Of a stretch of DNA of 64,000 bases, positions 34,105-42,101 are shown one piece after another. The stretch's first letter is position 1. Each line of letters opens with the position of its first letter. The translations under genes were made by a program, and so were the position numbers. This DNA comes from Hyphomicrobium zavarzinii ATCC 27496 (GTDB taxonomy: Bacteria; Pseudomonadota; Alphaproteobacteria; Rhizobiales; Hyphomicrobiaceae). A model generated the notes under the pieces. It saw nothing but the letters and a program-made list of their open reading frames with translations, was not told the DNA's origin and did not search any database. The stretch is from positions 86,990 to 150,989 of the forward strand of contig NZ_KB911264.1 of the NCBI RefSeq assembly GCF_000383415.1, read 5' to 3'.

Positions 34105-37100
34105 TCATGACGGCGCCCGCCTGAGATCGAGGGTCAGCGGGTATTCGTCGTTGCGCTCGGGAGGCGGCGTCGTGACGAGGCCCGGCGTATGGCCGTGATC
34201 CTGAAAGCGCGCGAGCCGGCGCGCCTCGGCCTCGTAAGTGTTCACCGGAAAGGTCTCGTAGTTCCGCCCGCCCGGATGCGCGACGCTGTAAACGCAGCCG
34301 CCGAGCGAGCGATGGCTCCACGTGTCGAGCACGTCGAAGGTTAGCGGCGCATGAGCCGGAATGGTGGGATGCAGCCCGGACGGCGGATGCCATGCCTTGA
34401 ACCGCACGCCTGCCACGAACTCGCCGGAGCGCCCTGTGGAGGCCAGCGGCACGCGCCGCCCGTTGCAGGCAAGCACGTGACGGCGCGGATTTAACCCGTC
34501 CACCTTCACCTGCAACCGCTCCACCGAGGAATCCACGTAGCGCACCGTCCCCCCGATCGCCCCTTCCTCGCCCATCACATGCCAGGGCTCGAGCGCCTGG
34601 CGCACCTCAAGCTTCACACCCCCATGCTCCACGTTTCCGTAGAATGGAAAGCGGAACTCCCGTTGCGCCTCGAACCACTCGCTCTTGAAAGCGTAGCCCG
34701 CCCGCCGCAGCACGTCGAGAACATCGAGCAGATCCGCCCAGACGTAGTGCTCCAGCATGAAGCGATCGTGCAGCGCCGTGCCCCAGCGCACGAGATCACC
34801 GCGCTCGGGCTCCTTCCAGAACTTCGCGATCAGCGCGCGCAGGAGAAGCTGCTGCGCCAGGCTCATGCGCGCATCCGGCGGCATCTCGAACGAGCGGAAC
34901 TCGATCAGCCCTAACCTGCCCGCCGTACCGTCGGGCGAATAGAGCTTGTCGATGCAGATCTCGCTCCGATGCGTGTTGCCGGAGGAATCGACGAGCAGGT
35001 TACGGAGCAGCCGGTCCAGCAGCCACGGCGGAACCGGCGGCCCCTCGCCCGGCCCCGGGATCATGCCGAGCGCGATCTCGAGCTCATAGAGACTTTCGTG
35101 ACGTCCCTCGTCCACGCGCGGCGCCTGGCTCGTCGGCCCGATGAAGAGGCCGGAGAAGAGATACGAGAGCGACGGATGGCGCTGCCAGAAGACGATGAGG
35201 CTCTTGAGCAGATCAGGGCGGCGCAGGAACGGGCTCTGCCACGGCGCAGCACCGCCCACCACGACGTGGTTTCCCCCGCCCGTTCCCGTATGGCGCCCGT
35301 CCGTCATGAACTTGTCGGTGCCGAGCCGCGAAAGGCGCGCTTCCGTGTAGACGCCCTCCGTGGTCGCAACGCACTCGCGCCACGAGGAAGCGGGATGGAT
35401 GTTCACCTCGATCACCCCTGGATCGGGCGTGACCTTGATGACGTTGAGACGATGATCCGGCGGGGGCGGATAACCTTCGATGTGCACCGGCAGCATCAGC
35501 TCGTCTGCGGCCGCCTCCACCGCGGTCAGCAGCTCCAGATAGTCGTCGAGTGCACCGAGCGGCGGCATGAACACGCAGAGCTTGCCTTCGCGAAGCTCCA
35601 CCGCGAGCGCGGTGCGCACAGACGCCCCCTCGATGTCCTGCACGAGCGGAACGGGCTGGCGATACGGGTTGTCGCCCACGCGGCGATAGACTTGCAGAAA
35701 CGCGTCCGGATCGGGGAGATCGCCACGTTCCAGGAATGGATCGTCGGTCACGACGTGCGGCACCGCCATAGGCGGAAGCCACGGCAGTGAGTTGAGCGGT
35801 AGCCTGAGCCCCAGCGGACTGTCGCCCGGCACCAGGAACAACTGATTGCGCCTGAGCTTCCACTTCTCGCTCATCCAGCCTTTACCAGCGCGCGCATTCC
35901 AGCGCTGGATCGGCAGCACGAACCCCGACGCGGTTCCGAGCCCGCGATCGAACACCCGCGCGATCCGCGCCCGTTCCTCCGCGTCGCTGATCTTGCTGTC
36001 GAGCGGGTCGACATTGACCGGAAGCTGCGCCTCCTTGACGATCCAGTGCGCGGGATCCTCGTAGGCCGAGATCACATGTTCGCCGCCGACACCGAGACGC
36101 TCGGCGATACCCTCGCAGAACGCCTTGGCGCCTTCCACATCGGTCGGGGCGCGGAAACCTTCGCGCGCGACGAGCGCATCGTTGCGCCAGATCGGCTTAC
36201 CGTCGCAGCGCCAGTAGAGCGCGAAGGTCCAGCGCGGCAGGCTCTCGCCCGGATACCACTTTCCCTGCCCGTAGTGCAGGAAGCCGCCCGGCGCAAAGCG
36301 CGCGCGCAAGCGGCGGATAAGATCGTCGGCGCGCGCCCGCTTCGTCGTGCCCACCGCGGCTGTATTCCACTCGGGCGACTGGTAGTCGTCGATCGAGACG
36401 AACGTTGGCTCCCCACCCATGGTGAGCCCCACGCCCTCCGCCGCAAGGTCGCCGTCGACGCGATCGCCGAGAGCCAGCAGGGCCTCCCAGCTCTCTTCCG
36501 AGAACGGCAGCGTAATGCGCGGCTTCTCCGCGACACGGCTCACCTTCATGTCGAAATTGAAGGTCACCTCGGAAGGATCGACACCGCCGCTGATCGGCGA
36601 AGCGCTTCTGTAGTGCGGCGTCGCCGCGAGCGGAATGTGCCCCTCGCCGCAGAAGAGACCGGATGTCGGATCGAGGCCGATCCATCCTGCACCCGGCAGA
36701 TAGACCTCGGTCCACGCGTGAAGATCGGTGAAATCGTGGTCCGTGCCCGAGGGGCCGTCGAGCGATTTGATGTCCGGCTTGAGCTGGATGAGATAGCCCG
36801 AGACGAATCGCGCCGCGAGACCCAGCTTGCGCAGCACGTGCACCAGCAGCCACGCCGAATCGCGGCACGATCCAGACCCGAGCTTCAGCGTCTCCTCGGG
36901 TGTCTGCACGCCCGGTTCGAGACGGATGAGGTAGCTGATCTCGCGATTGATGCGCGCGTTGAGCGCCACGAGAAAATCGATGGTCCGCTCCGCCTTTCCG
37001 TTCGGTGCGACGCTGCCGACGAACTGCGCGAACAGCGGCCCTGTCGTCTCCTCGATCACGAGATACGGGGCGAGATCGCTCGCGAGCGAATCGGCATACG

Positions 37101-37413
37101 CGAACGGAAACTCCTCCGCGTAGCTTTCGATGAAGAAATCGAACGGATTGACGATCGCCATCTCCGCCAGAAGATCGACGGTGACGGTGTACTCCGTTGT
37201 TTTCTCCGGAAAGACGTAGCGTGCGAGCCAGTTTCCGTGCGGATCCTGCTGCCAATTGACGAAATGGTTACCCGGCGAGACCTTCAGCGAATAGCTCGGG
37301 ATGCGAACTCGGCAGTGCGCCGCCGGTCGCAACCGAATGATCTGCGGACCGAGCGAAACGGGCTTGTCATAAACGTATCGAGTGACGTGGTGGAGGCTGG
37401 TTAAAATCGCCAT
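34105..37413 (-). CDS. Large transglutaminase-like protein with DUF2126 C-terminal region
   Basis: Protein of 1102 aa from the ATG at 37413; a 36-residue longer frame crosses the promoter. The first ~300 residues are a transglutaminase core: [20 protein letters not shown], Cys183 in [20 protein letters not shown], His232 in [12 protein letters not shown], Asp248 in [10 protein letters not shown]. The remaining ~800 residues are the DUF2126 region ([28 protein letters not shown] [57 protein letters not shown]). No signal peptide or membrane segment is visible. It heads the operon with the ATP-grasp/alpha-E and small transglutaminase genes. The activity of the DUF2126 part is not established. 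Confidence 0.88.
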   Translation of the reverse strand: MAILTSLHHVTRYVYDKPVSLGPQIIRLRPAAHCRVRIPSYSLKVSPGNHFVNWQQDPHGNWLARYVFPEKTTEYTVTVDLLAEMAIVNPFDFFIESYAEEFPFAYADSLASDLAPYLVIEETTGPLFAQFVGSVAPNGKAERTIDFLVALNARINREISYLIRLEPGVQTPEETLKLGSGSCRDSAWLLVHVLRKLGLAARFVSGYLIQLKPDIKSLDGPSGTDHDFTDLHAWTEVYLPGAGWIGLDPTSGLFCGEGHIPLAATPHYRSASPISGGVDPSEVTFNFDMKVSRVAEKPRITLPFSEESWEALLALGDRVDGDLAAEGVGLTMGGEPTFVSIDDYQSPEWNTAAVGTTKRARADDLIRRLRARFAPGGFLHYGQGKWYPGESLPRWTFALYWRCDGKPIWRNDALVAREGFRAPTDVEGAKAFCEGIAERLGVGGEHVISAYEDPAHWIVKEAQLPVNVDPLDSKISDAEERARIARVFDRGLGTASGFVLPIQRWNARAGKGWMSEKWKLRRNQLFLVPGDSPLGLRLPLNSLPWLPPMAVPHVVTDDPFLERGDLPDPDAFLQVYRRVGDNPYRQPVPLVQDIEGASVRTALAVELREGKLCVFMPPLGALDDYLELLTAVEAAADELMLPVHIEGYPPPPDHRLNVIKVTPDPGVIEVNIHPASSWRECVATTEGVYTEARLSRLGTDKFMTDGRHTGTGGGNHVVVGGAAPWQSPFLRRPDLLKSLIVFWQRHPSLSYLFSGLFIGPTSQAPRVDEGRHESLYELEIALGMIPGPGEGPPVPPWLLDRLLRNLLVDSSGNTHRSEICIDKLYSPDGTAGRLGLIEFRSFEMPPDARMSLAQQLLLRALIAKFWKEPERGDLVRWGTALHDRFMLEHYVWADLLDVLDVLRRAGYAFKSEWFEAQREFRFPFYGNVEHGGVKLEVRQALEPWHVMGEEGAIGGTVRYVDSSVERLQVKVDGLNPRRHVLACNGRRVPLASTGRSGEFVAGVRFKAWHPPSGLHPTIPAHAPLTFDVLDTWSHRSLGGCVYSVAHPGGRNYETFPVNTYEAEARRLARFQDHGHTPGLVTTPPPERNDEYPLTLDLRRAPS

Positions 37414-37489
37414 CGCCGGGAACGACCTCGAGGGGCTGACGGGCGAAAGCTGTGGCACAACAATACAATAACAACCCGGCGCCCGTATT

Positions 37490-37514
37490 GTGCATTGCAA
37501 CGATGCTGCATTGT
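37490..37514. promoter_or_regulatory. Tandem TGCATTG motifs upstream of phaZ (possible PhaR sites)
   Basis: GTGCATTGCAA (37490-37500) and GCTGCATTGTC (37505-37515 region) place TGCATTG at 37491 and 37507, 16 bp apart, in the divergent gap between the DUF2126 operon and phaZ. They resemble the TGC-rich CTGC-N3/4-GCAG sites bound by the PHA regulator PhaR in Paracoccus and Rhodobacter. Confidence 0.5.
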
Positions 37515-37640
37515 CGGGCAATTCGCGGTCAAGCCGCGTTCTCGAGGCATATCGACTAAAGATTAGTCACATATTTGCCTGTAATTTCGCCAATTGAGAC
37601 ATTTCTAAGACGGAATGCTTGACGTCAGCGGACATGCCTG

Positions 37641-37651
37641 CTGCATTGCAG
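37641..37651. promoter_or_regulatory. CTGCATTGCAG palindrome ahead of phaZ
   Basis: CTGC-ATT-GCAG exactly fits the CTGC-N3-GCAG pattern described for PhaR operators. It lies 31 bp before the chosen phaZ start codon, a repression-compatible position, and shares TGCATTG with the two upstream copies. Confidence 0.55.
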
Positions 37652-37681
37652 GATGTCGGGGGCTTCGGGAGAGCTGACGGA

Positions 37682-39052
37682 ATGCACTATTACACTTATG
37701 AGCTTGCTCACGCCTTCATGCATCCCGTCCGGCTTATGACCCGCGCCTTCAAGGCGCAGATCGACGCCCCCTTCAATCCCTTCGCTGAAACCGAGATCGC
37801 CAAGAACATGTCGGCGGCCTGCGAAGTGTTTGAAGGCATGACGCGCCGCTACGGCAAGCCGGAGTTCGGCATCAAGGAAACGAAGGTCCACGGTCTCACC
37901 GTCCCCGTGCGGGAGGAGATCGTGATGAAGAAGACCTTCTGCAACCTGCTCCACTTCGATCGCGACGAGACCGTGGTCGGCAAGCGCTACGATCCGAAGG
38001 TGCTGATCATCGCACCGATGTCCGGTCACTACGCGACGCTTCTGCGCGGCACGGTGCAGGAGATGATCAAGGAGCACAACACCTACATCACCGATTGGAT
38101 CGATGCGCGCGACGTGCCCGCCTATGAAGGCTCGTTCGATCTCGACGACTTCATCGACTACATCATCGAGTTCATCCAGTTCCTGGGTCCGAACACGCAC
38201 GTCATCGCAGTCTGCCAGCCGGCTGTGCCCGCCCTCGCAGCGGCAGCGGTCATGGCCGCCAACGACGATCCGTGCCAGCCCGCGTCCATGACGCTGATGG
38301 GCGGCCCCATCGACACGCGCCGCAATCCCACGCAGGTGAACAAGCTCGCCGAGGAGAAAGCGCTCTCCTGGTTCGAGAGCAACGTGATCCACTACGTGCC
38401 GTTCCCCAACGCGGGCTTCGGCCGGCGCGTCTATCCGGGCTTCATCCAGCTCACCGGCTTCATGACCATGAACCTCGAGCGCCACACGCAGGCGCACATG
38501 AAGCTGTTCGAGAACCTCGTCAAAGGCGACTGCGACAGCGTCAACCAGCACAAGTCTTTCTACGAGGAATACCTGGCCGTCATGGATCTCCCTGCGGATT
38601 TCTACCTGCAGACGGTCAAGACCGTGTTCCAGGATCACGCGCTCCCCAAAGGCGAGATGATGCACCGCGGCCAGCGCGTCGATTGCTCCGCGATCCGCAA
38701 GACGGCGCTGATGACGGTGGAAGGCGAGCGGGACGATATCTGCGGCCTCGGCCAGACGGAAGCCGCTCACAGCCTGTGCACGGGCATCCCCGTGGACGAG
38801 CACTACTATTACGTCCAGCCGGGCGTCGGGCACTACGGCGTCTTTAGCGGCACGCGCTGGCGCACGGAGATCCAGCCGCGCATCCGCGAGATGATCCGCA
38901 CGGTGCAGTTCAAGCGCAAGGCCGGCAACTCGGAAACCAAGATGCCCCTGCCGTATCGCTCGCTGCATCCGGCCCGCGAGAACGTCGTGGACTGGCGCGC
39001 CCCCAACGGCACGGCGGTGAACGGCGCGACGCCCAACGGATCGGCCCGCTGA
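37682..39052 (+). CDS. phaZ: Intracellular polyhydroxyalkanoate depolymerase
   Basis: PhaZ-type depolymerase, 456 aa from the ATG at 37682, which follows GGGAGAG by ~9 bases and gives the family start MHYYTYELAHAFMHPVRLM. A longer frame from 37619 would overlap the CTGCATTGCAG operator. It degrades stored poly(3-hydroxybutyrate) on granules. The nucleophile is Cys178 in VIAVCQPAVPALAAAAVM, the lipase-box-like site of Ralstonia-type intracellular PhaZ; MTLMGGPIDTRRNPTQVN and HYYYVQPGVGHYGVFSG (catalytic His) are strongly conserved. A ~25-residue Asn/Pro/Ala-rich tail closes the protein. Regulation by PhaR is inferred from the upstream motifs. Confidence 0.93.
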   Translation: MHYYTYELAHAFMHPVRLMTRAFKAQIDAPFNPFAETEIAKNMSAACEVFEGMTRRYGKPEFGIKETKVHGLTVPVREEIVMKKTFCNLLHFDRDETVVGKRYDPKVLIIAPMSGHYATLLRGTVQEMIKEHNTYITDWIDARDVPAYEGSFDLDDFIDYIIEFIQFLGPNTHVIAVCQPAVPALAAAAVMAANDDPCQPASMTLMGGPIDTRRNPTQVNKLAEEKALSWFESNVIHYVPFPNAGFGRRVYPGFIQLTGFMTMNLERHTQAHMKLFENLVKGDCDSVNQHKSFYEEYLAVMDLPADFYLQTVKTVFQDHALPKGEMMHRGQRVDCSAIRKTALMTVEGERDDICGLGQTEAAHSLCTGIPVDEHYYYVQPGVGHYGVFSGTRWRTEIQPRIREMIRTVQFKRKAGNSETKMPLPYRSLHPARENVVDWRAPNGTAVNGATPNGSAR

Positions 39053-39077
39053 TCCAGGTCCGACACGGGCCCCCTGA

Positions 39078-39116
39078 CCCAGGCAAGTGACCCAGGCAAG
39101 TGCCCCAGGCAAGCGA
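39078..39116 (+). repeat. Three tandem 13-bp repeats between phaZ and mcl
   Basis: CCCAGGCAAGTGA is followed by two near-copies (CCCAGGCAAGTGC and CCCAGGCAAGCGA) without spacer. They lie in the 188-bp gap after phaZ and before the malyl-CoA lyase gene. Confidence 0.85.
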
Positions 39117-39240
39117 CCGCGGTTACCCCGCTACCCGGCTAACCATGCCGCGGCGCCCTCGCGTTGACTCTTGCCGTCCGGCCACTAGAGTGCGCCGCAA
39201 ATCCCATCCCGCATTTGCGATTGATCTAGAGGTTCGCCCG

Positions 39241-40296
39241 ATGAGCGCCGTCCGCACGCCTGCGAAACACTTTGCCCCCCTGGCCATCGGCGCTCCCGAG
39301 CCCTACCGCGTGCTTCCCGTCCGCATCGAGCGCATGATTCACTTCGTGCCGCCCCACAACGAGAAGATCCGCTCCAAAATCAAGGATATCGCCTCCCAGG
39401 TTGACGTGGTGCTCGGCAATCTCGAGGACGCGATCCCCGTGGGCGACAAGGAGGCCGCGCGCAAGGGCTTCATCCAGATGGCGCGCGAGAACGACTTCGG
39501 CGACACCGGCCTCTGGACGCGTATCAACTGCCTCAACTCGCCCTGGATGCTCGACGACGTCACCGAGATCGTGCGGGAAGCCGGCAACAAGGTCGACGTG
39601 ATCATGCTGCCCAAGGTCGAAGGCCCCTGGGACATCCACTACCTCGACCAGCTCCTCGCCCAGCTCGAGGCCAAGTACGCCGTGAAGCGGCCGATTCTCA
39701 TCCACGCGATCCTCGAAACCGCGGAAGGCGTGAAAAACGTGGAAGCCATCGCCGCGGCCTCGCCCCGCATGCACGGCATGAGCCTCGGCCCCGCCGATCT
39801 CGCCGCCTCGCGCGGCATGAAGACCACCCGCGTTGGCGGCGGCCATCCGGACTATTCGGTGCTCGCCGACGCAGGCGCCGATGCGAAGGCCGAGCGCGCG
39901 CGCTATCAGCAGGATCTCTGGCACTACACCGTCGGCAAGATGGTGGACGCCTGCCTCTCCTATGGCCTGAAGCCGTTCTACGGCCCGTTCGGCGACTTCT
40001 CCGACGGCGCCGCCTGCGAAGCCCAGTTCCGCAACGCCTTCATCCAGGGCTGCCTCGGCGCGTGGTCGCTCCATCCGACCCAGATCGACATCGCCAAGCG
40101 CGTCTTCTCACCTGACGTGAAGGAAGTCGCCTTCGCCAAGCGGATCCTGGAGGCCATGCCCGATGGCACCGGCGCCGTGATGATCGACGGCAAGATGCAG
40201 GACGACGCCACATGGAAGCAGGCCAAGGTGATCGTCGATCTCGCCCGCCTCGTCGCCAAGAAGGATCCCGAGCGCGCCGCGGCCTACGGCTTTTGA
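39241..40296 (+). CDS. mcl: L-malyl-CoA / beta-methylmalyl-CoA lyase, Chloroflexus-like type
   Basis: HpcH/HpaI (CitE-like) aldolase, 351 aa from the ATG at 39241 after AGAGG. It cleaves or forms malyl-CoA (glyoxylate plus acetyl-CoA) and beta-methylmalyl-CoA (glyoxylate plus propionyl-CoA). Visible motifs: [40 protein letters not shown] (acidic metal ligand), [36 protein letters not shown] (Glu ligand), [20 protein letters not shown] and [20 protein letters not shown]. From memory of the families, this resembles the ~348-residue Chloroflexus lyase far more than the ~318-residue Rhodobacter Mcl1 or serine-cycle MclA. No other serine-cycle or ethylmalonyl-CoA genes are in the window. Confidence 0.87.
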   Translation: MSAVRTPAKHFAPLAIGAPEPYRVLPVRIERMIHFVPPHNEKIRSKIKDIASQVDVVLGNLEDAIPVGDKEAARKGFIQMARENDFGDTGLWTRINCLNSPWMLDDVTEIVREAGNKVDVIMLPKVEGPWDIHYLDQLLAQLEAKYAVKRPILIHAILETAEGVKNVEAIAAASPRMHGMSLGPADLAASRGMKTTRVGGGHPDYSVLADAGADAKAERARYQQDLWHYTVGKMVDACLSYGLKPFYGPFGDFSDGAACEAQFRNAFIQGCLGAWSLHPTQIDIAKRVFSPDVKEVAFAKRILEAMPDGTGAVMIDGKMQDDATWKQAKVIVDLARLVAKKDPERAAAYGF

Positions 40297-40390
40297 GGCT
40301 GAAAGAAGTCTCGTCAATCAACTATGTTGCACAGATCCGTTGACATCCGGAGAGCCCTCCCCTCGAATGGAGCCTCGTGGGGATTAGACA

Positions 40391-40789
40391 ATGCCGCCCA
40401 AACCTGAATCAGTGACACGCAAACCGCGCAAGCGGGCTTCTCCGAAGCCTGCGGCCGCTACTCCTGCCATGCGGAAAGCCAAGTTTTCCGTGGGCCAGGT
40501 CGTGCGCCATCGCGTCTATGCGTTCCGCGGCGTCGTGTTCGATATCGATCCCGTGTTCAACAACACCGAGGATTGGTGGCTGTCCATTCCGGCGGAGATC
40601 CGCCCGATCAAGGACCAGCCCTTCTACCACCTGCTGGCCGAAAACGCGGAGACCGAGTACATCGCCTACGTTTCGGAGCAGAACCTTTTGCCCGACACCA
40701 GCGGCGAGCCCCTGCGCCACCCGCAGCTCGGCGACTATTTCGTCGAGGACGAGGACGGCCGCTATCGCGCGGTGTTCCAACCGCACTGA
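40391..40789 (+). CDS. hspQ: Heat shock protein HspQ
   Basis: Small YccV-like protein, 132 aa. The core begins KFSVGQVVRHRVYAFRGVVF and continues DPVFNNTEDWW, KDQPFYHLLAENAETEYIAYVSEQNLL and the C-terminal GDYFVEDEDGRYRAV, the classic HspQ pattern. In enterobacteria HspQ is a Lon specificity factor and hemimethylated-DNA-binding protein. Here a ~27-residue Lys/Pro/Ala-rich N-terminal extension precedes the core; a start at 40469 would remove it, but the ATG at 40391 has a GGGGATT-type leader. Ends just before a strong terminator. Confidence 0.9.
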   Translation: MPPKPESVTRKPRKRASPKPAAATPAMRKAKFSVGQVVRHRVYAFRGVVFDIDPVFNNTEDWWLSIPAEIRPIKDQPFYHLLAENAETEYIAYVSEQNLLPDTSGEPLRHPQLGDYFVEDEDGRYRAVFQPH

Positions 40790-40842
40790 CGGCGCACTCC
40801 GCAGCACACGCGGCTCACGCGTTTCAACCACAACGCCAAGCA

Positions 40843-40870
40843 AGAAGGCCGCCCTTTCGGGCGGCCTTCT
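40843..40870. terminator. Intrinsic terminator between hspQ and ialB-like gene
   Basis: A perfect 12-bp stem (AGAAGGCCGCCC and complement) with a TTTC loop, in the 102-bp convergent gap; usable from both directions although the T-tract is short. Confidence 0.78.
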
Positions 40871-40891
40871 GCATTTCAACGGCTGACCGGC

Positions 40892-41761
40892 TTACTTCTT
40901 CTCGGCCGGCTTCGCATCCTTCTTCGCCGCGGGAGCAGCAGCGGCACCGTCGGCGCCCGGCTGCGGCGGCAGGTTCTTCATCTGCTCGGTCTTGAACTTC
41001 TCGTAGGCTTCCTGCTGACGCTGACGAATCTGCGCCATCAGCTGGCCGCGGGCCTTCTTGTACTCGGCATTGTCGACGGGCTTGCCGGCGAGAGCCTCGG
41101 AGAAGCCGTCCAGGGGAACCGGGAAGCCGATCGGCTGAGCCGAGGCGTTCATGGCGAGAACCATGATGCCGCCGCCGGTCTTCATCTGATCGATGATCTC
41201 CTTGGTCGCCTCGACCTCAGCCGTGCAGCCCGAGGGGTGGCAGAGCGAGAACTTGAGGTCGATCGGCTTCAGATCCTTGTCGTCGATCTTCTCGTTCTTG
41301 GCTGCCTTCTCCCACTGCTCCTTGGTGTAGACAGCGGCCTTGATGCCGGGTGGGATAGCCATGCCGAGCGGAACCATGACCATCAGGTGGTCATGCTCGT
41401 TGCCCTCGACCTGGCGGATTGCGGCCGAGACCAGAACCATGCCCGAGTTGCCGTCCAGGCGCTCATGGTGGGTCAGGCAGATGTCCTTCTCTTCCTTGAC
41501 CTCCTTGCCGTCCTTGTCCCGCTTGACGAGGGGAGACTTCTCGCAAAGCTTCACCCAGGCGCTCTGCTTGCCGGCGGCCGCGGCGCCCTCTGCCTTGGCG
41601 TCCTTGGCAGCCGGAGCGGCCTTCTCCTTGGGAGCGTCCTTCTTGTCCTGGGCGTAAGCAGCCCCGCCGTTCATGGCGAGCCCGAGGACCAGAGCGAGCG
41701 TGGCGCCGCACGCCAACACGCTGCGCCCCAAGCTGGTTGCGATGCCATCTCTGTGTGACAT
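40892..41761 (-). CDS. Invasion-associated locus B (IalB) family protein
   Basis: Exported protein, 289 aa. An N-terminal signal peptide (SVLACGATLALVLGLAMNGGAAYAQ) is followed by a Lys/Ala-rich linker and an IalB domain: WVKLCEKSP, DICLTHHERLDGNSGMVLVSAAIRQVEG, LMVMVPLGMAIPPGIKAAVY, DLKFSLCHPSGCTAEVEAT. The paired Cys (SLCHPSGC) are typical and probably form a disulfide. A coiled Gln/Lys-rich tail ends APAAKKDAKPAEKK. IalB proteins are widespread in alphaproteobacteria, and most have no demonstrated invasion role; an envelope function is the safe reading. A short hairpin lies in its leader at 41796-41826. Confidence 0.85.
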   Translation of the reverse strand: MSHRDGIATSLGRSVLACGATLALVLGLAMNGGAAYAQDKKDAPKEKAAPAAKDAKAEGAAAAGKQSAWVKLCEKSPLVKRDKDGKEVKEEKDICLTHHERLDGNSGMVLVSAAIRQVEGNEHDHLMVMVPLGMAIPPGIKAAVYTKEQWEKAAKNEKIDDKDLKPIDLKFSLCHPSGCTAEVEATKEIIDQMKTGGGIMVLAMNASAQPIGFPVPLDGFSEALAGKPVDNAEYKKARGQLMAQIRQRQQEAYEKFKTEQMKNLPPQPGADGAAAAPAAKKDAKPAEKK

Positions 41762-42101
41762 AGAAAAATCGACCTTTCGTTATGAGCCAGTCCAGGAGCC
41801 GCCCGACAATCCCCTGCTGGCGGCTCAGCCCCACTTCGCTGCGCTCAATCGGCAATTCTGGGCGCGCGGGTCCTGACGCCCGCGGCGTCATCCGGACCGG
41901 CAGTAAAGCCTGGATTGCGGCAATCCCGTGACCGTAGAAACCAAGCCGGCATCTTCAACAGATCGAAATGACACGGCCGTTGCAAACCCGCCACGCAAAC
42001 ATCGTGCTGATCCGCCATTGGAGAGCCTTCGATGTGTGCTACGTGATCGCTGGGCTGTCAGCAAAACCAACGCCTTGCGCAAGCCCCTTGAGGAGAACTC
42101 C
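41762..42101. other. 340-bp divergent gap between ialB-like and yejA-like genes
   Basis: No gene is supported; an in-frame upstream extension of the yejA-like frame to 41928 reads as non-family sequence. An 8-bp inverted repeat (GAGCCGCC / GGCGGCTC, 41796-41826) sits 35 bp upstream of the ialB-like start in its transcribed leader. Divergent promoters are expected but no convincing -35/-10 pair could be assigned. Confidence 0.5.

Noticed and set aside
36046..37404. 452-residue plus-strand frame over the DUF2126 gene
   Set aside because: Antisense shadow; the minus-strand frame has intact catalytic motifs and family-wide length.
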